64,000 bases of DNA, from contig JAJEHN010000001.1 in assembly GCA_022823665.1 (NCBI GenBank), positions 1 to 64,000 of the forward strand, in the 5' to 3' direction. The DNA comes from Thermoanaerobaculia bacterium. Its GTDB lineage: Bacteria > Acidobacteriota > Thermoanaerobaculia > Multivoradales > Multivoraceae. A program made the translations under genes and the position numbers. A model generated the notes under the pieces. It was given only the letters and a program-made list of their open reading frames with translations, did not search any database and was not told the DNA's origin. Positions within the stretch are counted from its first letter, which is position 1; the number at the start of each line of letters is the position of its first letter. Below, piece by piece: positions 15,866-24,310 of the stretch.

Positions 15866-16541
15866 GAAAGTCCGCGAGAACGCGGTTGACGCGTTCTCGC
15901 ATCCGCCCCCTTCGCTGTCGTTTCTCGAGAATGATGGCCGCCAGGATCGTGCTGGCGGCCTCAGCGCGATCATTGACAATAACATAATCGTAGTCCCGGA
16001 CCCGGTCCACCTCGGCCAGCGAACCGGCCAGACGCTGCGCGATCTCGGGCGCGTCGTCCAGGTCCCGCCCCCGCAGCCGGGACACGAGCGCATCGTAGCT
16101 GGGCGGCATGACGAAGATGCCCCAGACCGCGGTCCGGAGCGCGTCCGCGGCGCCGCCCGGCAGCGACATCACCTGCTTCGCGCCCTGCACGTCGATGTCG
16201 AGGAGGACGTCGACTCCTCGCTCGACGCGCGGAAGTACCTCGTCCACCGCGGTGCCGTACCTATTGCCGTGAACCTCCGCCCACTCCAGGAACCGGCCGT
16301 CGGCCACCATCCGGTCGAACGTCGTCCGATCGACGAAGTGGTAGTCGTCCCCGTCCCGCTCGTTCTCCCGGGGCCGGCGGGTCGTGTGGCTGATCGAGAA
16401 CTCGACACCGTCGATGAGCTTCATGGCGTGGTGGACCAGGGTGGTCTTGCCGGCGCCTGACGGCGCCGAGAGAATGAACAACTCCCCCCTGGGCACGACC
16501 GGCTTCTCCCCGGCGTCCGGTTCTCTGTCCACGCCCTTCAT
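15843..16541 (-). CDS. gmk: Guanylate kinase
   Basis: 232 aa. P-loop SAPSGAGKTT at residues 25-34, then the GMP-binding segment SISHTTRRPRENERDGDDYHFV, seen here as SHTTRRPRENE and DGDDYHFV. It continues with FLEWAEVHGNRYGT and LDIDVQGAKQV. It phosphorylates GMP to GDP. It follows yicC by 10 nt and overlaps rpoZ. The C-terminal REK-rich helix is slightly longer than in E. coli (207 aa), and about 17 residues precede the conserved start. Confidence 0.96.
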   Translation of the reverse strand: MKGVDREPDAGEKPVVPRGELFILSAPSGAGKTTLVHHAMKLIDGVEFSISHTTRRPRENERDGDDYHFVDRTTFDRMVADGRFLEWAEVHGNRYGTAVDEVLPRVERGVDVLLDIDVQGAKQVMSLPGGAADALRTAVWGIFVMPPSYDALVSRLRGRDLDDAPEIAQRLAGSLAEVDRVRDYDYVIVNDRAEAASTILAAIILEKRQRRGRMRERVNRVLADFHAHGTYS

Positions 16542-16551
16542 TCGCCCGCAG

Positions 16552-17430
16552 TCATTCGACGTTCTGCGCCTGTTCGCGCAACTGCTCGCACAGCACCTTA
16601 CCTTCGACCACGCCTCGCTGCATCTCGAGGTCCCGGCACTTCGAGCCGACCGTGTTCAGTTCCCGCAGAATCTCCTGGCTCAGGAACACGAGCCGCCTCC
16701 CGACCGCGCTCCCCTCCTTCATCGCCGTCTCGAAACCCTCGAGATGGCCATCGAGGCGCTCCAGCTCCTCGGAGGTGTCGCTGCGCTCCACGAGCAGAGC
16801 GACCTCCTGCACCAGACGAGCCGGGTCGAGCGGGTCGCCCGTTCCCAGCAGTTCACCGACCCGGCGCTCGAGTTCTCCGGTCGCCTGTCCGATGACCTCC
16901 CTCCGGCGCGCCGCCAGAGCGCCGACGCAGACGCGCAGCGAAGCCAGGTGTCCGTTCAGCGAGTCGGCCAGAACCTGCCCTTCCCGTTCCCGTTCGAGCA
17001 CCAGGGACGCCATCGCGCGCCGGCACGTTTCCATCACCAACGCCCGGTCTCCCGGACCGGCCGTGCCGACTCCGGATTCAGCCCGGAGTGCCCGGACCGC
17101 CGAGAGGAGCTCCCCGGCGCTCAGCCCCGAGGTAACGATTCCCCGCCGGCGCCAGCGCCGCACGGTCTGCTGCAGCCGTTCCACGGCCGCGTCCGTCTCG
17201 TCGAAGTCGGTCGCGTCCCCCGTCGACTCGATCTCGACCCCGATCTCCACCCGGCCACGCCGGACCTCAGCGGCTACCGCGCTCCGCAGCTCGGGCTCGA
17301 GGGTCCTGAACGGGCTCCGCACACGGACGACGACATCCAGGTTGCGGTGGTTCACGGATCGCGCCGTGACGGTCACCCGATGGCGGCGGACGATTGCCGT
17401 CGCCTCGCCGTAGCCGGTCATGCTTCTCAC
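16552..17430 (-). CDS. yicC: YicC family endoribonuclease/stress-induced protein
   Basis: 292 aa. It begins VRSMTGYGEA, the typical YicC N-terminus. It contains SVNHRNLDVVVRVRSPF, the segment LVQEVALLVERSDTSEELERL, and the C-terminal EILRELNTVGSKCRDLE region with the DUF1732 motif. YicC proteins are reported as endoribonucleases. The start is GTG 17430 because its GTGA overlap with the lpxB stop implies coupling and it reproduces the family start; ATG 17421 is the alternative. It is next to gmk, as in many bacteria. Confidence 0.92.
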   Translation of the reverse strand: MRSMTGYGEATAIVRRHRVTVTARSVNHRNLDVVVRVRSPFRTLEPELRSAVAAEVRRGRVEIGVEIESTGDATDFDETDAAVERLQQTVRRWRRRGIVTSGLSAGELLSAVRALRAESGVGTAGPGDRALVMETCRRAMASLVLEREREGQVLADSLNGHLASLRVCVGALAARRREVIGQATGELERRVGELLGTGDPLDPARLVQEVALLVERSDTSEELERLDGHLEGFETAMKEGSAVGRRLVFLSQEILRELNTVGSKCRDLEMQRGVVEGKVLCEQLREQAQNVE

Positions 17431-18641
17431 CGCCGAGTAGCTCCTTCGCGTCCCCCGCCCTCGGCCGACTCTTCCACGTAACCCAGTTCCTCGAGCAGGC
17501 AGCCGGCCGCTCGCTCGCTCGCTCCGGACTCGCCCAGAGCCGGCCTCAGTTCGGCCAGCGCCGCGCGCATGGCATCGATGCGGCTTCGACGGCTCAGCAG
17601 CCTGGACGCCGCGGCCGCCATCCGTTCGTGATCCGCCTCCGCCTGCAGCAACTCGGGCACGACCTGGCGGCCGAGCACCAGGTTCACCAGGCTGACGAAC
17701 GGCAGGTCGACCAGGAGACGGCCGACCGCGTAGGTCAGCGGGGACACACGGTAGACCACGATCATCGGCGTTCCGAGAAGCCCGACCTCGAGAGTGGCCG
17801 TTCCGGAGGCGCAGAACGCGAAGTGGGAACCGGCGACCGCGGCGAACCGGCCGGCCCGAACAACGTCCAGTTCGCCTTCTTTCAGCGGCCCGCCGGCGAT
17901 CAGCCGGCGGACCAGCTCCGGATCGACCGTGGGCGCCAGAATCAGACGGACCAGGCCGGCACGTTCCGCCGTCCCGACCAGCGCCGCGGCCGCGCGCAGC
18001 ATGGGCGGCAGGATTCGCCGAACCTCGCTGTTGCGCGAGCCCGGAAGGAGCGCGAGCACCGGCCGCTCCGGCACGCCTTCCTGGCGGTCCCATGCCGACT
18101 CGAGCTCCGGTACGTCGTCGACCAAGGGGTGCCCCACGTGATCCACATGGAGGTCATGCCCCCGGTACGCCTCGACCTCGAACGGAAAGAGCACGAGCAT
18201 CCGGTCGACGAGGCGCGCGATCGTCCGTACGCGCCGCCGCCGCCACGCCCACACCTGGGGAGACACGTAGTACAGAACCGGTATGCCGCGGCGGCGCAGG
18301 CGGCGGGCCAACCTCAGGTTGAAGTCGGGGAAATCGACCAGCACGGCCAGGCTGGGCCGGCGCGTCTCGGAAGCCAGCAACAGCTTGCGGAACACGCGGC
18401 GGATGCGCGGCAGCTCGCGGACGACCTCGGCGATGCCGACGACCGCGACCTCGTCGCTGTGCGCGACCGGTTCCAGGCCGGCCGCCGCCATCGCGTCGCC
18501 ACCGAGTCCGAAGAAGCGGACTCGCCTTCGGTCTCCGGCCAGACGGGCCACCGCCTCCATGAGGCCCGCGGCGTGACGGTCGCCCGACGCCTCCCCGGCG
18601 GAGATCAGAACGTTCAGGGAATCGGCGTTGGCGGCGACCAT
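17427..18641 (-). CDS. lpxB: Lipid-A-disaccharide synthase
   Basis: 404 aa GT19 enzyme. Clear motifs are NVLISAGEASGDRHAAGL at the N-terminus, GIAEVVRELPRI, VDFPDFNLRLARRLRR, YYVSPQVWAWRRRR, LLPGSRNSEVRRILP and the C-terminal ASGTATLEVGLLGTPMIVVYR. It joins UDP-2,3-diacylglucosamine and lipid X to make the lipid A disaccharide at the inner membrane. It shows that the host builds lipopolysaccharide. It overlaps the preceding small membrane gene by 28 bases and yicC by 4. Confidence 0.95.
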   Translation of the reverse strand: MVAANADSLNVLISAGEASGDRHAAGLMEAVARLAGDRRRVRFFGLGGDAMAAAGLEPVAHSDEVAVVGIAEVVRELPRIRRVFRKLLLASETRRPSLAVLVDFPDFNLRLARRLRRRGIPVLYYVSPQVWAWRRRRVRTIARLVDRMLVLFPFEVEAYRGHDLHVDHVGHPLVDDVPELESAWDRQEGVPERPVLALLPGSRNSEVRRILPPMLRAAAALVGTAERAGLVRLILAPTVDPELVRRLIAGGPLKEGELDVVRAGRFAAVAGSHFAFCASGTATLEVGLLGTPMIVVYRVSPLTYAVGRLLVDLPFVSLVNLVLGRQVVPELLQAEADHERMAAAASRLLSRRSRIDAMRAALAELRPALGESGASERAAGCLLEELGYVEESAEGGGREGATRR

Positions 18642-18811
18642 GGAAACGGGAACATCAGCCAGGCGAGCACCAGCCCCCCGCCGACCATGCCGATCATCAT
18701 CTGCAGGAAGAGCCGCGCCCTGTCCCTGAATCGCCGCCGCCAGAGCACGGCAAAGAAGAGGCTGACCTGCAGAGCGTAGATCACCATCAGGGCAAAGTGA
18801 CTGGTCAGCAC
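18614..18811 (-). CDS. Small two-helix membrane protein of unknown function
   Basis: 65 aa. Two hydrophobic helices (FALMVIYALQVSLFFAVLW and LQMMIGMVGGGLVLAWLMF) flank a basic loop RRRFRDRARL, predicting both ends outside or both inside with the positive loop in the cytoplasm. A start at GTG 18811 is preceded by AAGGA about 8 bases upstream. It begins 4 nt after the previous gene and overlaps the lpxB start, which favours a real coupled gene. I do not recognise the family. Confidence 0.6.
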   Translation of the reverse strand: MLTSHFALMVIYALQVSLFFAVLWRRRFRDRARLFLQMMIGMVGGGLVLAWLMFPFPWSPPTPIP

Positions 18812-18815
18812 CGGA

Positions 18816-19256
18816 TCAGTCCTTCGAACCGCTGGCGATGTCCCAGGCGTCGAGTACGGCGAGCAGATTCAGAAGACCGGCGGTGAGCAGGAATGCCTTG
18901 CCGTACTCGAACGTCGAAGAGAGGATGTCGCCTTCGTACTCCACCACGTAGCGGGCGAGAAAGTAGGGAGCCCCGGCGCCCATCGAACTCAGCGTCGCGA
19001 GACGACTGAGCGGCTGCTCGGGAATGACGACGTAGAGATGACCACGCAGCCAGCAGCCGAACAGGAAGGAGAACATGACCACGCCGCAGACGACGGCGGC
19101 CCGGCGGGGTTTCCTCAGCAACAGGTGACCGGACCCGGGCACGGCCCAGGCCGCGACCGCGACCACGATCTGTCGAGCGAGTCCCTGAGGTTGCGGGGGG
19201 GAGCCGGCAGAAGGCGGAGTCGTCGTCATGCGTTGCGCGGCGGCGGGCTCGGCCAC
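18816..19256 (-). CDS. Small polytopic membrane protein (DUF6677/TM2-like)
   Basis: 146 aa. After a Pro-rich hydrophilic N-terminus it has AAWAVPGSGHLLLRKPRRA, a segment like those in TM2/DUF6677-type proteins (helix, PGxGHxxL turn, basic loop). Further helices follow (VCGVVMFSFLFGCWL, FLLTAGLLNLLAVLDAW). The function is unknown. It lies between the IHF-type gene and lpxB with tight spacing, so it is probably co-transcribed with envelope and nucleotide genes. The start is GTG 19256 or ATG 19229; neither has a good ribosome site. Confidence 0.7.
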   Translation of the reverse strand: MAEPAAAQRMTTTPPSAGSPPQPQGLARQIVVAVAAWAVPGSGHLLLRKPRRAAVVCGVVMFSFLFGCWLRGHLYVVIPEQPLSRLATLSSMGAGAPYFLARYVVEYEGDILSSTFEYGKAFLLTAGLLNLLAVLDAWDIASGSKD

Positions 19257-19290
19257 GGGACCTGGCTGCTGCTCTCAGCCCCGGGCGGAC

Positions 19291-19614
19291 CTACTCGTCG
19301 GAGTTGAGACGTTCCCTGAGTTCCTTGCCTGGCTTGAAATAGGGGATCTTCTTGGACGGGACGTCGACACGGGCGCCTGTCTTCGGATTCCGGCCGATCC
19401 GTGACCCCCGTTCCCGAATGCGGAAGCTCCCGAATCCACGAAGCTCGATCTTGTCGCCGTCCTTCAGGGAGTCGACGATGCTCTCGAAGACCGTGCTGAC
19501 GATGACCTCGGCGTCCTTCTTGGTGAGGTTGGCGCTACGGGCGACCTCCTCGACCAACTGGGCCTTCGTCACGCCGTGGCGGATGTCGGAAGGGAACTGG
19601 ATCGCGTCTTTCAT
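19291..19614 (-). CDS. ihfB: HU/IHF-family DNA-bending protein, closest to IHF beta
   Basis: 107 aa. The HU/IHF fold is clear: VTKAQLVEEVARSANLTKKDAEVIV helices, shown by LTKKDAEVIVSTVFESI, then ELRGFGSFRIRERG, GRNPKTGARV with the intercalating proline arm, and a C-terminal FKPGKELRERLN. A 14-residue N-terminal extension precedes the usual start. The ribosome site GGAGG lies about 9 bases before ATG 19614, supporting the longer form. Neighbouring rpsA upstream is the classical rpsA-ihfB arrangement. The protein bends DNA and supports recombination and transcription. Confidence 0.9.
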   Translation of the reverse strand: MKDAIQFPSDIRHGVTKAQLVEEVARSANLTKKDAEVIVSTVFESIVDSLKDGDKIELRGFGSFRIRERGSRIGRNPKTGARVDVPSKKIPYFKPGKELRERLNSDE

Positions 19615-19644
19615 TCTCGGCTCCTCCCACAGGTCCAGCAGGTA

Positions 19645-21654
19645 CTAGCTCCCCTCCGACTCCTCGTCTGACGGATTCTCTTCGGCAACGGCCTCGGGCT
19701 CGGCCTCGTCGGGCGCGGCCTCGTCAGGTGCGGCCTCATCAGGCGCGGCCTCAGCGGGCGCGGCCTCAGCGGCCCCGTCGCTCTCCGAGGCGGCCGCGCT
19801 CACTTCGGCGGCGTCCTCCTCAGCGGCCGCTTCCGCCGGTTCTTCCGTCTCGGATGCCTCAGCCTCGCCGGCGGAATCCTCCTCCTCGGTGTCTTCCTCA
19901 GCCTCTTCCTCCGCCGCGGCCGCCGCGGCACGAGCCGCGGCCAGCTTCCGTTCCCGTTCCGCGGACAGCTCTTCGGCCTCTTCGTCGCTCAGCTCCGTCA
20001 CGCCGCGCAACGTCAGGCCGACCTTCTTGTCCTCGTCCTCGATGCGCAGGATGCGCGCGCGGACGAACTCACCGATCCGGTAGTGGTCCTCGAGCTTGCC
20101 GCCCGGAACATCCACTTCGCTGACGTGCGCCAGCCCTTCCAGCCCGTCGTAGACATCGATGAAGAGCCCGAAGTCGGTCACGTTGACCACTCTGCCGACG
20201 ATGTCGTCGCCGACGCTGTGACCATCCACGAAGTCCTGCCACTCGTTGGGCAGGAAGTCCTTGATCGAGAGGGACACACGCTGGCCCGTGACGTCGATGT
20301 TGGTGATCCGGGCCCGGACGGCGTCGCCCTTGGCGAGGACTTCGCTCGGATGCTTGACCCGCTTCGTCCAGCTCATGTCCGAAACGTGGACGAGCCCGTC
20401 GATCTCCTCCGTGATCTCCACGAAGGCCCCGAACTCGGTCAGGTTCCTGACGCGGCCCTCCACGATGGTGCCGACCGGGAAGCGGGCCGCCAGGTCCTCC
20501 CAGGGATTCGACTCGACCTGTCGCAAGGAAAGACTGATCCGGCGCTGACTCATGTCGAGTTCCGACACGATCGCGTCGACTTCCTGACCGACGCTGACGA
20601 TCTTCGACGGCGGCACGACCTTCTTGGTCCACGACATCTCGCTCACATGGACCAGGCCTTCGACACCCTCCTCGAGTTCGACGAAGGCGCCGTAGTCGAC
20701 CAGGCTGACGACCCGGCCCCGCACCCGTGAACCCAAGGGGTACTTCTTGTCGACCAGGGTCCAGGGATCCTCGGTCGTCTGCTTGAATCCGAGCGAGACA
20801 CGCTCCGTCTCGGGATCGAAGCGCAGAACGACGACGTCGACCTCGTCGCCCACGGCGAAGTGTTCCGAAGGATGGTTGACACGGCCCCAGGAGATGTCCG
20901 TGATGTGGAGCAGGCCGTCGATACCGCCCAGGTCCACGAACACGCCGTAGTCGGTGATGTTCTTGACCACGCCCGGAAGCCGCACACCCTCCTTCAACTT
21001 CGTCAGGGTCTCGGCCTTCTTCTTGGCGTACTCCTTCTCGAGCACGGCGCGCCGCGACAGCACGATGTTGTTGCGGCGACGGTCCAGGCTGATCACCTTG
21101 AACTCGAGTTCCTCACCCTTGAACGACTCCAGGTACTTGACCGGCTTGATGTCGACCAGGGAACCCGGCAGGAAGGCACGCAGGCCGACATCGACCGTCA
21201 GCCCTCCCTTGATCCGGTCGATCACGCGGCCCTTGATCACCTTGCCTTCCTTGAAGCTCGTCTCGACCTGGGCCCAGATGCGCATGCGCTCGGCCTTGAC
21301 CTTCGAGAGCATCACATGCCCGTCCGCGCCTTCCGTCTGCTCGAGCAGGACCTCTACTTCGTCGCCGACGCCGATCTGGAGCTTGCCGTCCCGCGAGCTG
21401 AACTCGTGAATCGGCACCAGCCCCTCGGACTTGTAGCCGACATCGACGACGACGTCGTTGGCTGTGATCGCGATCACCGTTCCGGCGACGATCTCGCCTT
21501 CGTTGAGATGGCGCATGCTGTCGTCGTACATCTCGACGAGCTGTTCGTAGGACAGGTTGTCCCCGTCCTGTGCCTGCGCTTCCGGGGGAAGCGGGTCCGC
21601 GGAGGGCGCTTCCAGGGGAAGCGCCTCGGTCGTGTGTTCTTCAGTGGGTTCCAT
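19645..21654 (-). CDS. rpsA: 30S ribosomal protein S1 with extended acidic tail
   Basis: 669 aa, against about 557 in E. coli. Six S1 RNA-binding repeats occur in order, with typical forms such as DVGYKSEGLVPIHEF, DYGVFVDLGGIDGLLHITD, DYGAFVELEEGVEGLVHVSEMSW and EFGAFVEITEEIDGLVHVSDMSW. The last about 115 residues are a low-complexity Ala/Glu/Asp/Ser tail containing the tandem repeat listed separately. S1 binds mRNA on the small subunit and aids initiation on poorly structured or weak-SD messages. A strong promoter lies 134 nt upstream, and the gene heads the minus-strand series that continues with the IHF gene 30 nt later. Confidence 0.95.
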   Translation of the reverse strand: MEPTEEHTTEALPLEAPSADPLPPEAQAQDGDNLSYEQLVEMYDDSMRHLNEGEIVAGTVIAITANDVVVDVGYKSEGLVPIHEFSSRDGKLQIGVGDEVEVLLEQTEGADGHVMLSKVKAERMRIWAQVETSFKEGKVIKGRVIDRIKGGLTVDVGLRAFLPGSLVDIKPVKYLESFKGEELEFKVISLDRRRNNIVLSRRAVLEKEYAKKKAETLTKLKEGVRLPGVVKNITDYGVFVDLGGIDGLLHITDISWGRVNHPSEHFAVGDEVDVVVLRFDPETERVSLGFKQTTEDPWTLVDKKYPLGSRVRGRVVSLVDYGAFVELEEGVEGLVHVSEMSWTKKVVPPSKIVSVGQEVDAIVSELDMSQRRISLSLRQVESNPWEDLAARFPVGTIVEGRVRNLTEFGAFVEITEEIDGLVHVSDMSWTKRVKHPSEVLAKGDAVRARITNIDVTGQRVSLSIKDFLPNEWQDFVDGHSVGDDIVGRVVNVTDFGLFIDVYDGLEGLAHVSEVDVPGGKLEDHYRIGEFVRARILRIEDEDKKVGLTLRGVTELSDEEAEELSAERERKLAAARAAAAAAEEEAEEDTEEEDSAGEAEASETEEPAEAAAEEDAAEVSAAASESDGAAEAAPAEAAPDEAAPDEAAPDEAEPEAVAEENPSDEESEGS
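19706..19765. repeat. 15-bp tandem repeat coding for APDEA units in S1 tail
   Basis: Four consecutive 15-bp units of the form TCGTCGGGCGCGGCC, with one to three changes each, plus a partial fifth. On the minus strand they encode repeated Ala-Pro-Asp/Ala-Glu-Ala steps at the end of S1. Slippage-prone copies of this kind can vary in number between strains. Confidence 0.85.
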
Positions 21655-21794
21655 GGGTTCCTGTGTTCTCGCCGCAGTGTCTCGACGGCGGCGGTAGGCG
21701 TTTCAAGGTGCTTCGGACGGCGACAGTCGTGCCCCGGGACGAGCCACCACAGGCAGTCGCCCAGGGACGAACCGGCGCCGGGGTCAGACGAACA

Positions 21795-21823
21795 AGTATA
21801 GGGACGCGGCACTACCTGGTCAA
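21795..21823 (-). promoter_or_regulatory. Sigma70-type promoter of rpsA
   Basis: On the minus strand, TTGACC (21823-21818) and TATACT (21800-21795) are separated by exactly 17 bases. This is near-consensus for a housekeeping sigma factor and stands out in GC-rich DNA. The predicted start near 21788 leaves a leader of about 134 nt before rpsA, room for the autoregulation known for S1. Confidence 0.75.
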
Positions 21824-21862
21824 CCGTTTGGAGGTTCTCCAATCGGCTTGATTCGACCGCGC

Positions 21863-22966
21863 TTAGTCCCTGATTTCAGGTAACTTACGGCCCCTGCCCC
21901 TGCCCTCGGCCAGGCGGCCCAGCGACCAGTCCGCATGGCTGCCGACAACCGGATCGTCGCTCTCCCGGGCCCGTTCAAGGGGCGCGGCGTAGGCCTGGTC
22001 CGCCCGATTGCCCATCGCCACGGCCGCGTTGCGTCGCAGGCCCGACCTGCCCGCACGCTTCATCGGGCTATGCCGGAAACGGCGGCGGTAGTCGTCCTCC
22101 GAAATCGACAGGAGGGCGGTCAGGTCCAGTTCGGCGCGGTCTGGCGGAAGCCCGAAGATCCCGGCCCGCTGCCGTTCGACGGGGGCCGCCCGGTGCTGGT
22201 TCCAGGGGCAGACCTCCTGGCAGATGTCGCAGCCGAAGACCCAGTCACCGACCATCGCGCGCGCCCTCTCGGGCAGCTCCCCGCGATGCTCGATCGTCCA
22301 GTAGCTGATGCACCGCTCCGAATCCAGCACGTAGGGTTCCGGCAGCGCTCCCGTCGGGCAGGCCTCGAGGCACCGCAGGCAGTCTCCGCAGAGGTCCTCG
22401 GCCAGCGGCTCGCTCGGCTCCAGCTCCAGGGTCAGGAACAGTTCACCGAGCAGGAACCAGGAGCCGCTGCGATCGAGCAACTGGGTGTTCTTGGCCACGG
22501 CGCCGAGGCCCGCCCGCGCCGCCAGCGCCCGCTCCAGCACGGGCCCCGTATCGACGTAGGGGCGAGTGCCGGCGCCCGGAAACGCCTCCCGGATGCGCGA
22601 GGAAAGCCGCCGCAGACGACGCTCCATCACGTCGTGATAGTCGTCGCCGCGGGCGTAGCGCGCCACCCGCGGCCAGAGGTCGCCCGCCGGTTCCGGCTCA
22701 CCATCCAGGGGGTGGTAGTGAAGCGCGACGCAGAGCGCCGACCTGGCGCCGTCGAGAAGCGAGGCCGGGACCACCCGCCGGCCCGGCCGGCGGCCGAGCC
22801 AGGCCATCGAGGCGAAGAGGCCCCGTTCCAGCCGGCGCAGGAAGGCGGAACCGGTTCCGGCCTGCGGCTCCAGCGCGGCTATGCCCGCTCGGTCGAAGCC
22901 CGCTTCGAGCGCCCAGCCGAGCAGCAGGTCGGCGCGGCTGCCCGGGTTGGAGCGCCCCTCGCTCAC
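21863..22966 (-). CDS. queG: Epoxyqueuosine reductase
   Basis: 367 aa. The N-terminal cobalamin-binding region contains ALHYHPLD and ARGDDYHDVMERRLRRL. Two ferredoxin-like 4Fe-4S motifs follow: CGDCLRCLEACPTGAL and CDICQEVCPWNQ. The last part carries short helical repeats. QueG reduces epoxyqueuosine to queuosine, the last step of tRNA wobble-base modification. It starts with GTG 22966 in a GTGA overlap with the folA stop, so it is coupled to the thyA-folA genes. Confidence 0.95.
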   Translation of the reverse strand: MSEGRSNPGSRADLLLGWALEAGFDRAGIAALEPQAGTGSAFLRRLERGLFASMAWLGRRPGRRVVPASLLDGARSALCVALHYHPLDGEPEPAGDLWPRVARYARGDDYHDVMERRLRRLSSRIREAFPGAGTRPYVDTGPVLERALAARAGLGAVAKNTQLLDRSGSWFLLGELFLTLELEPSEPLAEDLCGDCLRCLEACPTGALPEPYVLDSERCISYWTIEHRGELPERARAMVGDWVFGCDICQEVCPWNQHRAAPVERQRAGIFGLPPDRAELDLTALLSISEDDYRRRFRHSPMKRAGRSGLRRNAAVAMGNRADQAYAAPLERARESDDPVVGSHADWSLGRLAEGRGRGRKLPEIRD

Positions 22967-23469
22967 CGGCCGTGCGGCGGCGGCGCCAGGACTTCGAAGC
23001 GAGTGGGATGGTCGTCTTCGGGGCCGGCCGGCACCTCTTCCGTCGCCTCCTGCCGCCAGCCGTCGAGCGGAGACAGATCGACCGCCGTGTCGCCTTCGAC
23101 GTCGGCCAGTACACGGGTCAGGTACACGCGGTCCGCGAGACGAAACGCCGCGCTGAACAGCCCGGCGCCGCCGATCACGAAGAACTCTTCCTCACCGGCC
23201 TCGCGGGCCGCCTTGATCGCCGTTTCGAGCGAGCGCCGCACCTCGGCGCCGGGAGCCTCGAACCCGGGCCTCCTGCTCAGCACGACGCACCTCCTGCCCG
23301 GCAGCGGCCGGCAGCCGATCTCCTCCCAGGTGCGCCGCCCCATCACCACGTGGTGGCCCGTGGTCAGCCGCTTGAAGCGCCGCACGTCGGTCCTGAGGCG
23401 CCAGGGCAGTTGACCCTCGAGGCCGATCACCCCGTTGGTCGCCGCGGCCAGAATCGCCGAGACTCTCAT
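22963..23469 (-). CDS. folA: Dihydrofolate reductase
   Basis: 168 aa. It begins VSAILAAATNGVIGLEGQLPWRL, here seen as NGVIGLEGQLPWRL, then has MGRRTWEEIG, CVVLSRRPGF and FFVIGGAGLFSAAFRLADRVYLT. These are the folate- and NADPH-binding motifs of bacterial DHFR. It regenerates tetrahydrofolate from the dihydrofolate made by ThyA, whose gene lies 24 nt upstream. It overlaps queG by 4 bases. Confidence 0.96.
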   Translation of the reverse strand: MRVSAILAAATNGVIGLEGQLPWRLRTDVRRFKRLTTGHHVVMGRRTWEEIGCRPLPGRRCVVLSRRPGFEAPGAEVRRSLETAIKAAREAGEEEFFVIGGAGLFSAAFRLADRVYLTRVLADVEGDTAVDLSPLDGWRQEATEEVPAGPEDDHPTRFEVLAPPPHGR

Positions 23470-23493
23470 CCCGCTACGTCCTTCCCACCGTTC

Positions 23494-24288
23494 TCAGACG
23501 GCAATCGGCGCCCGGATCGGCGGATGCGGCTCGTAGCCCACGAGCTCGAAGTCGTCGAGCGTGAAGTCGAACACGGAGCCGACCTCCGGGTTGAGCTGCA
23601 TCCGCGGCAGCGGTCGCGGTTCCCGGGTCAGTTGCTCCCGCGCCTGGTCCACGTGGTTGCTGTACAGGTGGGCGTCACCGAAGGTGTGGACGAACTCCCC
23701 GGCCTCCAGTCCGCAGGCCTGGGCGACCATCATCAGGAGCAGCGAGTAGGACGCGATGTTGAAGGGCACTCCCAGGAAGAGATCGCCGCTTCGCTGGTAG
23801 AGCTGACATGACAGACGGCCGCCGGCAACGTAGAACTGGAACAGGGTGTGGCAGGGCGGCAGGGCCATCGAGTCGACCTCGGCGACGTTCCAGGCGCTGA
23901 CGATCAGCCGCCGTGAAGTCGGCTCGCTGCGGATCCGTTGAATCACCGCGGCGATCTGGTCGATCGACCGGCCGTCCTGGGTCGGCCAGGACCGCCACTG
24001 CGAGCCGTAAACGGGACCGAGGTCGCCGTGCTCGTCAGCCCATTCGTCCCAGATCGACACGCCGTGCCGGTGCAGGAAGTCGATGTTCGTGTCGCCGCGA
24101 AGGAACCACAGCAATTCGACGATGATCGATCGCAGGTGCAAGCGCTTCGTCGTCAGCACCGGAAAGCCGTCCGCGAGGTCGTAGCGCAACTGCCTGCCGA
24201 ACACGCTGCGCGTCCCGGTGCCGGTGCGGTCGTCGCGGACAACGCCGTCGTCGAGCACTTCCCTCAGCAGGTCGAGGTACTGGCGCAT
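23494..24288 (-). CDS. thyA: Thymidylate synthase
   Basis: 264 aa, the same length as the E. coli enzyme. The nucleophile Cys146 is in [11 protein letters not shown]. Other motifs are [11 protein letters not shown], the [11 protein letters not shown] folate segment, [18 protein letters not shown] and HLYSNHVDQ. It converts dUMP to dTMP using methylene-tetrahydrofolate. It lies in a thyA-folA pair, the usual metabolic coupling, and starts 22 nt after the upstream glycosyltransferase stop, so it may be read from the surface-glycan operon as well. Confidence 0.97.
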   Translation of the reverse strand: MRQYLDLLREVLDDGVVRDDRTGTGTRSVFGRQLRYDLADGFPVLTTKRLHLRSIIVELLWFLRGDTNIDFLHRHGVSIWDEWADEHGDLGPVYGSQWRSWPTQDGRSIDQIAAVIQRIRSEPTSRRLIVSAWNVAEVDSMALPPCHTLFQFYVAGGRLSCQLYQRSGDLFLGVPFNIASYSLLLMMVAQACGLEAGEFVHTFGDAHLYSNHVDQAREQLTREPRPLPRMQLNPEVGSVFDFTLDDFELVGYEPHPPIRAPIAV

Positions 24289-24310
24289 CGGATGTCACGC
24301 TACCAGCCGA

